The position numbers and the translations under genes were made by a program. Under the pieces are notes generated by a model. That model saw only the letters and a list, made by a program, of their open reading frames with translations, was not told the DNA's origin and did not search any database. A stretch of DNA of 64,000 nucleotides, taken from Amblyornis subalaris. Its lineage: Eukaryota; Chordata; Aves; Passeriformes; Ptilonorhynchidae. Location of the stretch: positions 5,382,156-5,446,155 of the forward strand of contig JACAXG010000052.1 in assembly GCA_018881555.1 (NCBI GenBank), given 5' to 3'. Below, piece by piece: positions 39,105-52,562 of this stretch (within the stretch, counting starts at the first letter, position 1; each line of letters starts with the position of its first letter).

Positions 39105-41959
39105 TTTTAATGGATACTTTTATTAATGTTGTTCCTCTGAAGCTTCTGCAATTCTGATTGATGTGAACCAAGACAGGAAACAATTTTTAGAGTGGTGTTA
39201 GTTTTGACACACACTTGTCTGCTCGGCAACCTTTAATAATTTGTCAATAATATAAGGTATTTGTTTACAACAATGGCATGTTTGTTTACAACTGNTGTTC
39301 TAGCAATCAAGTAAACAACATACATTCTCTCCAAAGTTAGACCACAAACAAGCATCTAACCTTTGAAATACAATATAGAAAAAATGTATGCATGCTTGGC
39401 AAGAAGTCCCAGTAGAGCACAAATGCCAATATTCGCAGCTGAATCTAAGGTTTCAACAGATGGTAAACTGAAGAAGGCACACCTGGAAGTATAGAACTAT
39501 GTGGGGAAAAAGTACATGACAGAGTGTGCAAACACAAATTCAAAAGAGTAATTTTAACAAAGTATCTTGGANCAATAATGAAACAAGGTCAGCCTAAACC
39601 ACACTATTAAGGTTTCCAGCTGCAGAAAATAAAAGGACCCCACTGAAATAATTTTATCTAAAATGTATGATAGTACCTTGGATGCAAAAGATGACATTTT
39701 ACTGCATGATGTTACTTTGATTTTAGTTGAAATATTTCTGGTATAAATTATATAACTTTTTTTCATGAATTTTATTTCCCATTTCTTCATTTATAGTGTA
39801 AACATTGCAGGATAAGAAAATGTATTGTTTTCCCATTCCCTATTTTTAAGCTGAAGTAAGTAAAATTAGTCTCATGATTATACATNTTTTTTTATATATA
39901 TGTCTATATATGATTTGCAGCAGATTTTAAATTTTATCAACAATGAGAAACAACTTGATATAATACACAAAGTTTAAGCTGCCTTGACCAAGATTAGTGC
40001 CTACAGGTTCATGTTGCCCTGTGTTTCCATTTGGCCCTAGAAATAATATTACATCTTCAGCTGTAAGCTTTTACATGTGCTTTAGTAGCCATGAAATGCA
40101 TACTTTTCCCAAGTTATTCTTGCAAACATGAGGAATATCTTTAAAAAAAAAAAAAAAGGCAAGAAAAACACGTAAAATGTGCCTTTTTAAAAATTTCTTT
40201 TTCTGGAAGCCTTTCTCTTCCAGAAATCCCAGTGCCATGTACAACCTGTAGCAGTCACACTTAGGAGTGAGAATGGCTTGTAGGGTAGTCTGTAAAGAGT
40301 CGAACAGCAGCTATTCAGACAGTATCTATATTTATTTGGATTCACTCCCTGCTATCTGCATGAGACATACAGGCAANACAACACCTTTCCCAATAAACAT
40401 ATATCAATGTCATATTTGTGCAAAGAAAGATGCAATAAGGAGATTGCTCATTAATAGCTTTTAGGAGNCTGGAGTATAGTAAGCAGATTGAAATCCAGAA
40501 ATCCAGAAGGATTCCCATAGTCAGTGCTTGAAATAAGGCAAAATCATCCCAAGCATTACCATGCAGACAGTTCAATGTGTGTACTAGGCCATTGTTTGCA
40601 TTTATTTCCTTACTCAGTATATCAGCTGCCAAACTCAGAGCCACAGAGAGATTGGCCTATACATCTGAGCTACACTTGCATGAAGCCTTATCTGAGTATT
40701 GGAAACAATAGGATGATTCACACTAAGACTAATTCCCAGTTTCTTGGACAAATAGAAGTGCACTGCTCGTCGGGCAGTGATTTGCTACTTTCTATCCAAT
40801 TCCACACTCGGTTTTCCCTTATAGTAAAGTAAAAAGTAAAGTTCCCACCAACCATAGCTTCTTTTCTTTGTAACAAAAGGAGACAATACCAAATTCCCTT
40901 TGATCACTTACAGAGAAATAAAATGTATATGTAGAAACTGTCCTGGTATATCTGGTGTGACTTTCTGACAAGAAAGTGTTATTTTTGCTGCTCTTTGTGA
41001 TAATAAATAAGATCATATTCTATGGAGTACTCACAGTACTGTTCCATTAGAATCTGTATGCTTTATACAGAAAGACAGAAACTTTCCTGTCTTTTAGAGA
41101 TGGAAAGAATGAGACACAGAGGAATTGCTTGACCAGTGTTATTCAGCTTGCTCACCTCCTCGAGAGTACAGGCAGATGCCAAGTGCAGTGTTGTACTTCT
41201 CATCATAATGGAAGCACTTGCTTAAGAAAACAGTTTAACTTCCTCTTAATCCCATAGCAAAACTGTTAGTAGGGAACAAAACATCAAATTTTGGAGTCCT
41301 TTTAAATATAGCAGTATTGAAAGAACTCTATTGATAACATGTAACTATGAATCAAAGTTCTCTCAGAAAAATAGCTTTTTTTTTTTCAGTTACTACCACT
41401 ACATTATAATTAAAAAAATAATTAGCAATTAAATTAACAGAGGCAAAGAAACTATAATAGTCATTAAACGTTTTGTTCCTTAAATTACAATAATATTTGA
41501 ACAGTCATATCTTCAGCTCTGCAAACCTTTTTGTTGGGCATTTTTTGAAGATTAGTGTGAGCATCTTTATAAAGTGTCATTCAAAAGGAGACGAATGTGG
41601 ATGGCTAATGAGCAAAGCAGTAGCAGCAGAGTTCTGTTTTAAAAAGCTGAAGCTCTTGAATATGTTTGAAGAATGCCTGTATTATTTTTCCAAATTAAAA
41701 GCAGAACAAAACAAAACAAAACCTGAAGGAACTGAGCTCAGTTATGTTCGATTTTCCTAGTTTAAAGGGAATTTCAATTTGAATTGGACAGTGTTTCATA
41801 ATAGCTTACAAGTAATGATTCCTCCAATTGCTGAACTGTAGAAATGGAAGTTGAAGATTAAAAGTCCATAGAAGGAAGGCTCTGTAGGATCTTTTTTTAG
41901 GTATATTCCTATAGCTGTCATACCCTTTCTATAAGATAGTTCAGGGAAGCTAGATCAGT
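37769..41959. other. Unique AT-rich non-coding DNA with simple repeats
   Basis: No gene or mobile element recognised. It contains a TG/TA run near 38771-38792, the (TTTA)n repeat near 39.07 kb and an A run near 40144-40158. Overlapping open frames on opposite strands at 40.3-40.8 kb (about 100 codons) have no family similarity I know. Confidence 0.5.
39066..39108. repeat. (TTTA)n microsatellite
   Basis: About ten perfect 'attt' units; simple tetranucleotide repeat. Confidence 0.95.
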
Positions 41960-42430
41960 TTGAAATATATAGAAAGCATTTGATCAAACAGAGAAGTTAG
42001 TTGACAGTAAGTCATCAGGACTGCACAGCATCTCCCTGAGATATCTGGCAACCATCAAATGTAAAACTGCAGAAGTTCTGACCAATGTGTGTGCAAAAGA
42101 ACTACAGTGAGACATCAGTAATTTCAGCATCACTATCACCACTCTGACAAAAGGAGTGTCCAATGTATTCTGCAGTTCTATAAATGAGTCCAGGCTTTTT
42201 CAAATAAACTTCAGCATGAATAAACATAATTCAGTACAATTATTATGGGAAAACTATAACTAAAAATTGCTGAAAAACACCCATGTCTTTATGAAACTAG
42301 ATCTGGCAGCTACCACTGGGGAAAGAGATTTTTGACCCTCAACAGAGTCAGTACTCTGAAATCAGTGTGCGGTGGCAGAAAACAAAGTCAACAAAACCAT
42401 GGGCCCAATCAGGATAGAGTATTTCTGCCA
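41960..42430 (+). mobile_element. Ancient CR1-type LINE relic
   Basis: 'agtaagtcatcaggactgca' (about 42007-42026) resembles the CR1 ORF2 block encoding a Ser-Pro-Gly-Pro-Asp-Gly-type motif. Further on, 'ggggaaagagatttttgacc', 'cagtgtgcggtggcagaaaa' and 'caaagtcaacaaaaccatgg' follow the order of the old sauropsid CR1 ORF2 'gaaagagat..gga' and 'caatgtgcagcggcagtcaaaaaagc' blocks. Divergence is high and internal spacing is shortened, so this is a deep relic. Identification is from memory of the family layout. Confidence 0.5.
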
Positions 42431-42935
42431 GGTTTCTGTTTACTGGCTATAGAATAATCATATTTTTTTGTCTTGTAGTTCCCATTAAAAAACCTGCTTC
42501 ATTAAATATCCAACAAAGATTCTTCTCTTGTTCTGGCACAAAATTTTCAGATGCAAGGGATTATTGTTCTTGTAACAGAGTGGACCTGTCTGTAGTAAAT
42601 CACCCGGAAATTCTATCTTTGTCTACAGATTCTGAAACAACTTTTCCAGGAAGCCTTTCTCAGGGTGATNTTTTAAATTTCCTGACTTGTGTGGCTACAA
42701 TTCAGCTGCAGTTATAGCCTGATGGCAGCTATTTCAGGTGACAAAATGATCTTGTGATGGGTTGACTTTGGCTGGAGGTCAGGTGCCCACCAAAGTCACT
42801 CTATCACTCCCTTCCTCAGCTGGACAAGGGAGAGGAAATATAACAAAAGGCTTGTTTGATGTAAGGACAAGGAGAGATCACTCAGCAATTACTGTCATGG
42901 GCAAAGCAAACTCTTGGCAACTTGGGCAAAATTAA

Positions 42936-42941
42936 TTTATT
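42936..42941 (-). terminator. Polyadenylation signal of the antisense LTR
   Basis: AATAAA on the minus strand (TTTATT on plus), about 180 bases from the 3' end of the LTR, leaving a plausible U5. It lies downstream of the TATA-like box in the same orientation. Confidence 0.5.
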
Positions 42942-43100
42942 ACCAATCAAATTAGGATAATGAGAAATAAAATCAAATTTTACATCACCTTCCCTCCCAT
43001 GCTTCACTTCTTCCTGGGCTGAACTTTACTCCTTATTTCTCTACCTCCTTCCCCCAGCAGCACAAGGGGACAGGAATGGAGGCAGTTCATCATACACCAC

Positions 43101-43204
43101 ACATCATCACATATCATCACATATCATCACACATCATCACACATCATCACACATCATCACACATCATCACACATCATCACACATCATCACACATCATCAC
43201 ACAT
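43101..43204. repeat. 10-bp minisatellite inside the LTR, 10.4 copies
   Basis: Ten consecutive copies of 'acatcatcac', plus a partial eleventh. Only units 2 and 3 carry a shared C-to-T change. The array sits where other copies of this LTR, as far as I remember, have a single 'gttcatcacac' word. It therefore looks like a local expansion after insertion. Open frames reading His-Ile-Ile-Thr repeats across it are not genes. Confidence 0.95.
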
Positions 43205-43727
43205 CTCTGCTGCTGCTTCCTCCTAAGGGAAAGGATTGTTTGTATTCTTCCCCCATTCCAGTGTGGGGTTCCACCCACAGGAAAGAGTCTTCCGTGAACT
43301 TCTCCAATGGGGGTCCTTCCCACATGCTGCAGTTTTCAAACTGTTCCAGCGTGTGTCCCTCCACAGTGTGCAGTTCTTCAGGAACACTCTACTCCAGTGT
43401 GGATCCCCTTGGGGTCACAAATCCCACCAGCAAACCTGCTGAAGCACGGGGTACTTTCTCCACGGGTCCTCAGGTCCTGCTCAGGAGCCTGCTTCAGAGT
43501 GGGGTCCTCCACAGGCTGCAGGTGGATCTCTGCTCCATCATGGACCTCCATGGGCTGCAGGAGCACAGCCTGACTCACCATGGGCTGCGCCATGGGCTGC
43601 AGGGAAATCTCTGCTCTGTTGCCTGAAGGACCTCCTTGGTGCCTGCAGAATTGCTGCGCAGATGTGTTTCTCTCATATATTCTCACTCCTCTTTCCAGCT
43701 GCATTTGCTGTTGCACAGCAAATTTTT

Positions 43728-43742
43728 CCCCTTCTTAAATAT
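43728..43742 (-). promoter_or_regulatory. TATA-like box of the antisense LTR
   Basis: Minus-strand 'atatttaagaagggg' lies about 165 bases inside the LTR 5' end. This is a typical place for an LTR promoter, though U3 would be short. Activity is not known. Confidence 0.45.
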
Positions 43743-43908
43743 GATAATCCAGGGACACTACCACCCTCACTGATGGGCTCACCNTTGGCCAGCAGTGGGT
43801 GCATCCTGTAGCCAGCTGGCATTGGCTCTGTCAGACATAGGGGAAGCTTCTGGCATCTTCTCACAGAACCCACCCCTGTGGTTCTTCTGCTATCAAAACC
43901 TTGCCACA

Positions 43909-46900
43909 TAAAACCAATATAGGTCTATTCTCACAGCCATCTTACTGAAAATAGTGAAGAGATCTGCTTTTCCACTTTGTTGAAAATGGAATCAGAAATG
44001 AATTAAATAAGGCACAAGGCCAACTTTTAAGTATGTCAGTTTAGTTCCAGCTTAGAAGTGGATCAAATCAAAGTTAGAAGCAGAACAATTTAAGGAATTA
44101 AGGGAGTTGATAATGACTTGTAGAAAAATTATATGAGAGAAGTAGGAAAGAAATTATTATACCAAAAGATTAAATAAAGAGAAGGATTGCATAACATAGG
44201 AGGATTGTATAATATTTAGAATACTGCTGAATTGCCATAAGATTAGANTGCTAGAGAGCTAACTCACATTGGAACTGCTAAAACTCAGCTTTTTCAACTT
44301 CCATTCCACTGTCCCAGAACAGTCAGTCCCAAAGGACAGGCAAGGATTTTTGTCCTAGGATATGTAGAAAAAGATTACAACCCTTTGTATCTTCCTTGTT
44401 CTGAGGTTAAGTTTAAGATTTGTTAGCCAAAGTTGAAGGTATGACAGAGGTGAGTCACAAAGCATAGGGTGGGAGAGAAGCAAGAATATCAATCTCAATG
44501 CCAGGAACTAGTTCCTGAAAGAGACTGGTGCTACATTGAAGTGCTCAGACTTGTGGTAGCTGAGGTCTTTCTTATATTCGGGAACCCCAGTGACAACACA
44601 AAATTTTTTCGGTTATAGGAGAGGTTGAATAGCAGTAATTCCAAATTGCTGCAATGTGATGAAGTATTTGTTACTGAACAAATACATATTCAGTGTATTT
44701 AACATGAGTAGTAGATTGTTGTCTTGCTCACCACTACAACAAAATTTAGGTTTGGCATTTAAATCATTCCCTACACTTTATTTTCTTTGTTTACACTTTA
44801 ACTCTCCTAACTTGTGTCAAAACCATGAAACTATATGCCTGTCTTATATTGTCTATGCTCACTTTATTAATTAGCATGATAATAATTATATAGGGTATAT
44901 TCATGCACATTCTATTGATTATTTTTTTGTGCACTTTATATTTTTTCAGGAAGAACTTGTTTCACACAAAAGCAGCAGTTAAGTAATCTTTTTTTTTTCT
45001 GAAACATACTGGAGAGTTTGAATAGCCTGTAATCTGAATTGGAGTTTTTTTTCTTTTTTGTTGTAAGATTGATAGCAACTAAAAATGTAGGGGTTTTCAT
45101 CAGTTTTGAAGCATTGCCATGCGGTAGCAGTTTTCCAGTAGCAATACTGGAAGCTGGAAAGAAATTAAAAGTTACTTATTTTGAAATATTTTTAAGGGGA
45201 AAAATTGTTATAAATTTGAAATTAAAACATTTTCTGCTTTTCTTTTCAAATCTATTTTAAAATATTGATTCTAGTGATACTGTAAATATTAATTCATTTT
45301 TCCTAGTAAATCTCAATTTGCACTCCTAGGTTATTTAGGGATTACTTTTGAAAAGACATTAGTATTTATTTGTGTCACACTCATGAACCACATGCAATGC
45401 ATTTCCCTTGTATTTGACCACACAATTTTCTACCCTTGGAAACCAAATATTTTCCAAAATGTATATTATTCTGCATCATAAATCACCCTTTAGGTTTCTA
45501 AGTACATAGACTTTAAGCCATTAGTAATCAGTAGATTATTTCACCTTTTCCTCAGGAATATAAAGTGGCATATAATTGATAAGCCTGTCCAGAACGGCAT
45601 GAGTGAACTCTGATTTTTTCTTGCTACTTCTGCTTTATCCATTCTTACAGGGATGATTGCGGGACTACAGTCTATTTTAAAAAAATTTGACTGAATCAGG
45701 ACTTGATGCTATGTGTCTATCTTAAAATGTGTTTAACTTAAATTAATTTTTATTTCTAATTCTCCAATACAGAAAATACAACTCTGTTAATTATAATAAT
45801 TATTTTACAATAATTAAAATAATTCTATGTTATTCAGCATGGCTATAGAAATAAGTGTATATATATGATGGTTTACACTCGATTAACTGAAATGTGAGAA
45901 GGAGATAGAAAAAGACAAGGCAGTCCATGAAAAGCATGGAGGAAATGTTGATATAGTGTGTGTGCGTGTATATATATACACGTATGTGTGTATATATATA
46001 TGTATATATATAGCATACAGTTGATTGTAGTAGGCAGTTAACTTACTATACAAGTAATAAAAAGTCTTGGATTTTAAAGGACTGAGATCATTGTAGATGT
46101 TTACAAGGAGCTTCCTTCACTGTTAAAGGTAGCATAAAAAGAAAATTGTGGATGCTGCTTAAAACAATGAAAGCTGGAATTACTGGCATAGGAGAGGTCA
46201 GTCAATTTTTTTCTGACTCATGAAGCAGAGAATGGGAATAACAGCTTTGTATTAATTTTGATTTTATGTGTTATATAAAGGGAAGCCAATGGAGGGGTGT
46301 ACTGCTATTGTTAGAGTTGGTTATTGTATTGCCAATTTTCAATTTGTTTCCATAAATTCTGCTAGAAGCAAGAATTTCTATTCAAATGAATGAGATATTT
46401 TGTGTAATTGGATGTAATATCAATTCTAACTTGCCAGAGCTCTGTAACAAAGTTAAGGAAAATGGAATGAAATGGCTACAGAAATTTGTATTTTCTAGTT
46501 CTCCCACTGCTGGGACTGCTCAGCAAGAAAAAAAAAAGTGAGGATGTCAGACCCATTTTCTCATTAGCCTACTGAGAAACAGATGTGAAAGGGTTCAGTT
46601 GGCTAATTTTTCAGCCAGCAGGCGTTGTTACAATTCTACTAACAGGCATAGAAGATAACAATGAAAAAAATTAATAACTATATATCAGCTCTGTTGGCTA
46701 GAAGGTTATTGTAGGCTGGGGTGATCAGCAATATACTTTCACAGGAACTTGATGAAGTAAGTAATTTGGGGGTTATGTTATTGCAGTAAATTCAACTCAA
46801 AATAAGAATAAAATGAAAAAGAATAACTTGTTTCCATCAGGTAGCCTTTAAAAAAAAACAAACGCAGAGATATTAGGTTGTGTCCTTTGCCAATTAATGG

Positions 46901-48967
46901 TGCTACTCAAAGGTCTCAAAGTATTTTTATACTTACTGATTTGTGAAGACNATAAAAAAGATTTTGAAAATGGTTTCCAATTCTTCTATTTCAAATCTAC
47001 ATTAATTTCTATTGGAGTCACGTTTAAACATCCAAACCCAGAAACAGACTTTGTATTGAAGTGTATAATGATATTCTAAATTTCAAGGTCTGAAAATGTT
47101 TTCAGGAGATATCTACACGTTTGGACATATTTTTAAAAGGAACTGCACACACACAGTTTGAGGAAACTGCAGGATATGACTGGTCTCTCCAGACAGGGAG
47201 ATAAGCTGGAGTCAGTGGTATATCTCGTCGGGTTCATAATCTCCAGGGTTTGTTGTGCTCAATTAAAAACTTAAGGGGAAAAAGGAAAGAAAGAATCTTG
47301 ATTCACGTCTGTGTCTCACCTCAATAAGGTCAGAACAAGGCCAAAGCACGTATGCAGACCAGACCAGAGAGCCAGAAGCTGTTCCAAGACAGTAATAGGG
47401 AAGTATCCTGTGTTTGGTAAGTTCCAAAGATCAAGATGACTCATTGTTTGCTTTCAAATTACTATATTTCTTTGCTAAAACTTCGGAGTCACAAATTAAT
47501 CTGCAAATAGATTGTTCTTCTATGAAATTAGGCACAGCAATGAGACTTTTCATAGCTTGAAAATACAGAATGGTGAGAATAATTATGTGCAGNAATTATT
47601 TAGGGTATTACTTGAAATCATTTTATTAACATTTAATACACTCCTAGAACTGCTTTTATATCCTCTACTAGCATTAAAAACATAATGATAAAACCTGTAC
47701 CTGCTAAATTACATGTTCACAATTTGCTCATCGATTGAATGAAATAAAAATATGTAATACAAAGGAAAAAAACTAAAATTAAACAATAATAAAAAAGAAA
47801 ATAAAACCAACGTCCTCAACCTGGCTATACTGAAGATTTGATGAAGCACTTTGCAAGTCAACAAACTCAGATTCTAGTAGGCCAGCTAAGTAAATGCACT
47901 GTAAAATTAAGGACCNGTTATTTAGGAAAGATGAACTGTAACACTAAATGCGCTAAAAAACATTGTAATACACTTTGGTTGATTCAGGGCACTCTGTTTT
48001 AGGTAATGAACTACAAAACCATAAGACAATCAGGTCTTAACTAAGAACAAATCTGGAGAAGCTATTTAATTAATAAATAATTTGCCTCTAAATATTACTT
48101 GCAGTGAAATTTTAAAATCATTCAAAAGAAAAAGGGGACCACAAGGTATGCAGTTAACTTAAAGGTAAGTATTTCTTTTTCTTCTAGGTAAAAAATTTTG
48201 GTCAGTACTACAGAGATTAGACCAGTGATTTCTTACCAGTTCTAAATTTTCTAATTTGTACCTAAGATAAAATGTTTAAACTTAATATTTGCAAATACAT
48301 TCCTCTCTAAATATATTTAAGGCCACATCCATCCACGAGTGATGTGAAACAATGTGACTATAAAATTCTGTGGATGAATACAAGCCTGGTCCTCAGGATC
48401 CTGCACAAAATTCTGAGTTCACTATTGTCTGAATTAAATAAAGAGTTTTGTTTTAACTATCCCTTTCATGGATTTCATGACAATTTTTTTCGCATTTTTT
48501 TATAGGTTTCCATTTGCTTCTAATCTTAATTGATTTTCTGATTGCTTTTTGTAGCTGTAGTTTTTCTAATTAAATGGTTAGCCAAGTAATCATGATGATC
48601 TAATTAAGATGTTCTAGTTAATCTCTATCTGTAGTCGTTGTTTTCTTTATAAAGTTGCTTCGTGTAGGGAAGCCTTAATCATTTGTTTGGTATCGTGGAT
48701 ACTGATCTCTACTTCCTCCAATTTAATCTTCCATACTGTTTTGCCTTTTGATTTAGGGTCTCAAAGTACTAAAATAAGTTATAGATTCAGTTCCCTGCTC
48801 TTCAAAGGCCAGCTATTATGTTCTTACAGAAAAATGCCACCTCTGTTGTGACAGCAGATTTCCTGGGGTTTTGTGACTGGAGCTTTGGTGAAAATTCAGC
48901 AAAGATTCAGTGTTTAATTGTAATTTAAGTGTATGTACAGCAAGTTGCAAAATTTCTTAGGTCTGAT
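43909..48967. other. Unique AT-rich non-coding DNA with a TG/TA repeat
   Basis: About 5 kb with no recognised gene or interspersed repeat. It contains a compound TG/TA microsatellite near 45.96-46.01 kb and several N calls. Confidence 0.5.
45955..46013. repeat. Compound (TG)n(TA)n microsatellite
   Basis: Alternating purine-pyrimidine runs of tg/ta with cg interruptions, including the palindromic 'gtgtatatatatacac'. Simple repeat. Confidence 0.93.
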
Positions 48968-49365
48968 CTCTTAGGCTGAGGTCACTTGGTCTGTTCAGCC
49001 TGGAGGAGACTGAGGGGGGACCTCATAGCTGTCTACATATTTCTTATGAGGGGAAGAGGAGGGGCAGACACTGATCTCTTCTCTCTGTGAGTGACAGGAC
49101 CCAAGGGAGCAGCATAAAGCCAAGTCAGGGGAGGTTTAGGTTGGATATTAGTAAAAGGCTCTTCACCCAGAGGGTGACTGTGCACTGGAACAGGTCCCCC
49201 AGGGAAGTGGTCACAGCACCAAATCTGACAGTGTCCAAGAAGCGTTTGGAAAATGTTCTCAGGCACATGGTGTGATTTTGGGAGTCACATTGTGAAGGGA
49301 CAGGAGCTGGATTTGATGACCCTTGTGCATACCTTCTGACTCAGGATATTCTGTGATTCTATGAT
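48968..49365 (+). mobile_element. CR1 LINE, 3' portion
   Basis: Sense CR1 landmarks: 'gttcagcctggaggagactg', 'gacctcatagctgtctacat', 'aggggaggtttaggttggat', 'cactggaacaggtcccccag', and the tail 'atattctgtgattctatgat'. It is a fairly clean 5'-truncated copy of about 400 bases. Confidence 0.94.
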
Positions 49366-52239
49366 TAATTCATAAAACAGAGCACTACCTCTGCCAAAAA
49401 ATGTGATGTTACTGCAGTGTGATAGAGCAGGTGGCCAGGACTGGGACAAGGACAGTGTTGTGTAAACATGAGTTAGCTCTTTTGTTGTATTTTGATCTGA
49501 ACTAGCTAGTCCAACAAGACTGCAAGCATCACTTTCAGAAGGCAACATTAGTGAAACTACACTTGACTTTGGTTTCTCTGCCTCATAAAATCTTTAAAAC
49601 TGTCCTTCAACTCCTCCCAAAGTCATTTGCCACGTATCAGGAGACAAAGGCATGACTTAAAACTGCCATTACTGAGGTTTTCAGCCAAATCAAAACTGAG
49701 TCCCAAAATTCTCATAGACGCAAACTAAGTCCACTTGAACTGTTGTGTAATAANTGTATGAGGGCTTGGGAGTACCAGCTGTAAATGTTATGTATTACCA
49801 ATGCAGCCAATCTGCTTTAAGATGAATTCCAAGTACTCTGTACCTTTCAGCCTGAAGACTGTGGATCTCTTCTTGGACAGAGAAATTTAGCAACATGGAT
49901 CTAGACTCATTTATGCACTTCCCCATAGGAACTACTTTTATACCATTTCTTGACACAGAAAAACTTCTTGCATTTTAAGGGTAGAGACTTTCTGTCAGAG
50001 AAATGCTGAAAGCCACAGTAAATTAGACAGGATATCTGTTACCTGCAGCAAAGTGGATTCACATAAAATTATCAGAAGTATTGCCACATTATTCTTTGAT
50101 TTCCTCTGACAGCAAAAGTATCTATCCACACTAAAAAAAAAGGAAAAAACCCAAATCTTTAAAGACTCATATTGGATCAGATACTTCTGTGTGTCATACA
50201 CATCATTATGCATGTGTAATGATGCTTTCCCTGAGGTAAATTGAGAAAAATGATATGAAAACATGTATAACTTACTTCTGATATCTATCATTCATTACCT
50301 CACTTGCCTTTTTTTCCCTCATTGATTATAAAAACTGAACATTAGTATAGGATTATATTTCCTTTCCTAATTTACTCATGCATGAGCTCTCTTACTAACA
50401 TTATTTGGTCTTAAACTCAAAACAATATGGAAAATTAATGTATATGTCATCAAATCTAATGGCTAGAATTCTCAGTTTATTAGTTCTACACACCATCTGA
50501 ATCCTCCTGTTTCCTGAGAAATAAAGAAATAAGATACAATTCTGTTCATTTCATGTTCAGAAGAGCCATTTTTAACAAATGTAGAGGGAAATAAATGTGT
50601 CTACACAGGTGCCCCAGGATATCAATCCCCCCAAAATGTTCTATATGTGGGCTGGTCTTTTAGAAGTGTTTAGCCATAACTGTCATTTCTATCAGGATGT
50701 TTCAGACACCAAGAGGCAAATAGAGTATGTAGTGGAGAATTCATGACTCGAGTGCTGAACCTGAGTTTCCTGAGAAGTCTTACAATATGCAATCCATGCT
50801 CCATGAGGCCGGAAGTTAAAGAACAGGAACTATTGGTGGGAGCCATGAACTTTTTAAATAACCAGCTGGAGTTAGGCGGATTAGTGTAGTGCTATTAAAA
50901 TATCACTAGGTTTCTAAGATCAGGCAACTGAACAACACTTTATAACGTTTCAAACAGTGCTAAAAAACAGTCTAAGTGTAGGCAACTGAATTAAGCCTAG
51001 GAGAATTTGAAGATCTCCTCTGCTGACTAAATGATGAGACTTGTTTCAGCTTCTTAACCTTCAACACATCAAAGTTTGAAATGTTTTAGGATATCTGGAC
51101 TGTTTTCCAGGTGCCATTTACAAAATAATTTAAATCCATTAGATATTCCTCTTTTTCCTTATAATACTACAGTGTATAGTGTTGTATAATAGAAAGACTT
51201 TATACAAAGCCTTAAAGAAAGCTGATATGGATAATTAACAGTATTACACTTACTTTACACTCACACCACAATGTTCATGTACGTAAGCCATGAACTTATG
51301 AGCACATGTCTACTGAAAACCCAATGAAAAACAATGTAGAAGTGATATAAAAATGCAAAGAACTAGGAGGCAATATTCCTCCGGTCAAAAAGGCACAGTA
51401 TCCCATGATGGTTTTTATCACTGGATAGAGCAGATTGGCTTCACATTCAGGTAATGTGATTCTGACAAGCTTTCTCCTCTGAAGCACCATGCAGTGGGGC
51501 AAGATCTATCGATTGTCTTAATTTCATGTTTTTCAAAAAGTTTTACAGACACTTCCTCTATTACCTAAAATGCATAGTCTGTTTTTGCAGACTTCCCTTT
51601 AAAATCTCTATTTTTAGATATTAACAATTCAAGAGGAACATGATTTTCATCTGCATAAAATTATTCACAGTATTCATTTTTGCTTCATCCTAAATAGATG
51701 TTATACAGAAATTATCTTAAATTCAGAAAATATGTCTGGAATTTAATCTTCTAGACTTACAAAAATGAGGTTTAAATACGATTATGAAAAAATGAAACAT
51801 GGGGAGCATTAATTTAACATATATGCTATCAGATTACAAGGTTGTTTCCATAAATCTCTTCTGTCTGAGCAAAAAAAAAAAAAGGTAGAACCTTATGATA
51901 TATGTGACTATCATTTTAATTATGTTAGTGTCAGCCTTCATATAATGTTACTAAACACTTGTATTTATATAGTACATTTATAGAAATTTATTTATTCACT
52001 AATATTTAGATCTAGATCCAGTATAAAAAACTCTCTGCTATGCATAATATACAATATATGGGGCAAGAGAGGAAAAGTACAATATGAAATTACTGCAGGA
52101 ATCTTACATTTGTGTGAAATTATTGTGTGTGTCATTTATGTGGTAAATTTTCCAAAAATTTCACATGATCTCTAGCTGGGCTTTAACTGATTTATACATA
52201 AGGTTGATGAACTGAAAGAAAGCAGGTCAAAAGTATCCC
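49366..52239. other. Unique non-coding DNA
   Basis: No recognised gene or mobile element. Short open frames on both strands lack family motifs. An A run lies near 51870-51882. Confidence 0.5.
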
Positions 52240-52487
52240 AGTCACTGTATGGTATAAACTATCCCTTTGGCCTGCTGGAGTCAACTGTCCCAGCCATGTC
52301 TGCTCCAAACATCTTGCTCACCCCTAGTCTACATGATGGGAGAATAGAGTGGGATGAAGAGAAGGCCTGTTCAGCAATAGCCAAAAGACTGGTCTGTTAT
52401 CAACAGTGTTTTAGACACAAATCCAAAACACAGCACCACATGTGTTGCTCTGAAGAAAGTTAACTGCATCCCAACCAGATTCAGTAC
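52240..52487 (-). mobile_element. Diverged LTR fragment, antisense, related to the LTR at 52.56 kb
   Basis: The reverse complement follows the plus-strand LTR at 52563-53122 in order. Matching words are 'gttgggatgcagttaacttt', 'tgttttggatttgtgtctaa', 'aacactgttgataacaga', 'tattgctgaacagg' and 'ccaaagggatagtttatacc'. It covers roughly the 5' half of the LTR and is clearly more diverged than its neighbour. The 5' ends of the two LTRs face each other across about 75 bases. Confidence 0.72.
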
Positions 52488-52562
52488 GTTCATAATGCAG
52501 TAAAATGAGAAGAAATAATAAGCATGAATTACACAGGACAGAGTCAAACAGCGTTGGCTATG

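Larger units (their letters stand above)
42755..43908 (-). mobile_element. Solo LTR of an endogenous retrovirus, antisense (~1.15 kb)
   Basis: On the minus strand the element runs from TGTGGCAAGG (43908) to a terminal CCATCA (42755), giving the TG...CA ends of an LTR. A TATA-like 'atatttaagaagggg' lies near 43728-43742 and an AATAAA near 42936-42941, both in the correct order for this orientation. The middle contains many variants of a 'cgctggagcag'-like word, here decayed, spaced tens of bases apart. I recognise it as a recurrent passerine LTR but cannot name the family with certainty. A minus-strand open frame of 112 codons (43378-43716) and plus-strand frames inside it are by-products of this repetitive GC-rich DNA. 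No clear flanking target duplication was found, and no internal retroviral region is attached. Confidence 0.72.

Noticed and set aside
40267..40832. Two ~100-codon frames on opposite strands
   Set aside because: No recognisable domain; composition is like the surrounding non-coding DNA and each contains an N.
43101..43204. CRISPR-like regular array
   Set aside because: The units are 10 bases and directly adjacent, with no unique spacers, in a vertebrate LTR.
43076..43297. Open frame of His/Ile/Thr repeats
   Set aside because: It is a translation of the 10-bp minisatellite in an LTR, with no domain and no supporting start context.
43378..43716. 112-codon minus-strand frame with repeated Leu-Gln-Pro-type words
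   Set aside because: It is the translated repetitive middle of the LTR. Similar frames appear in bird gene predictions but are repeat-derived.
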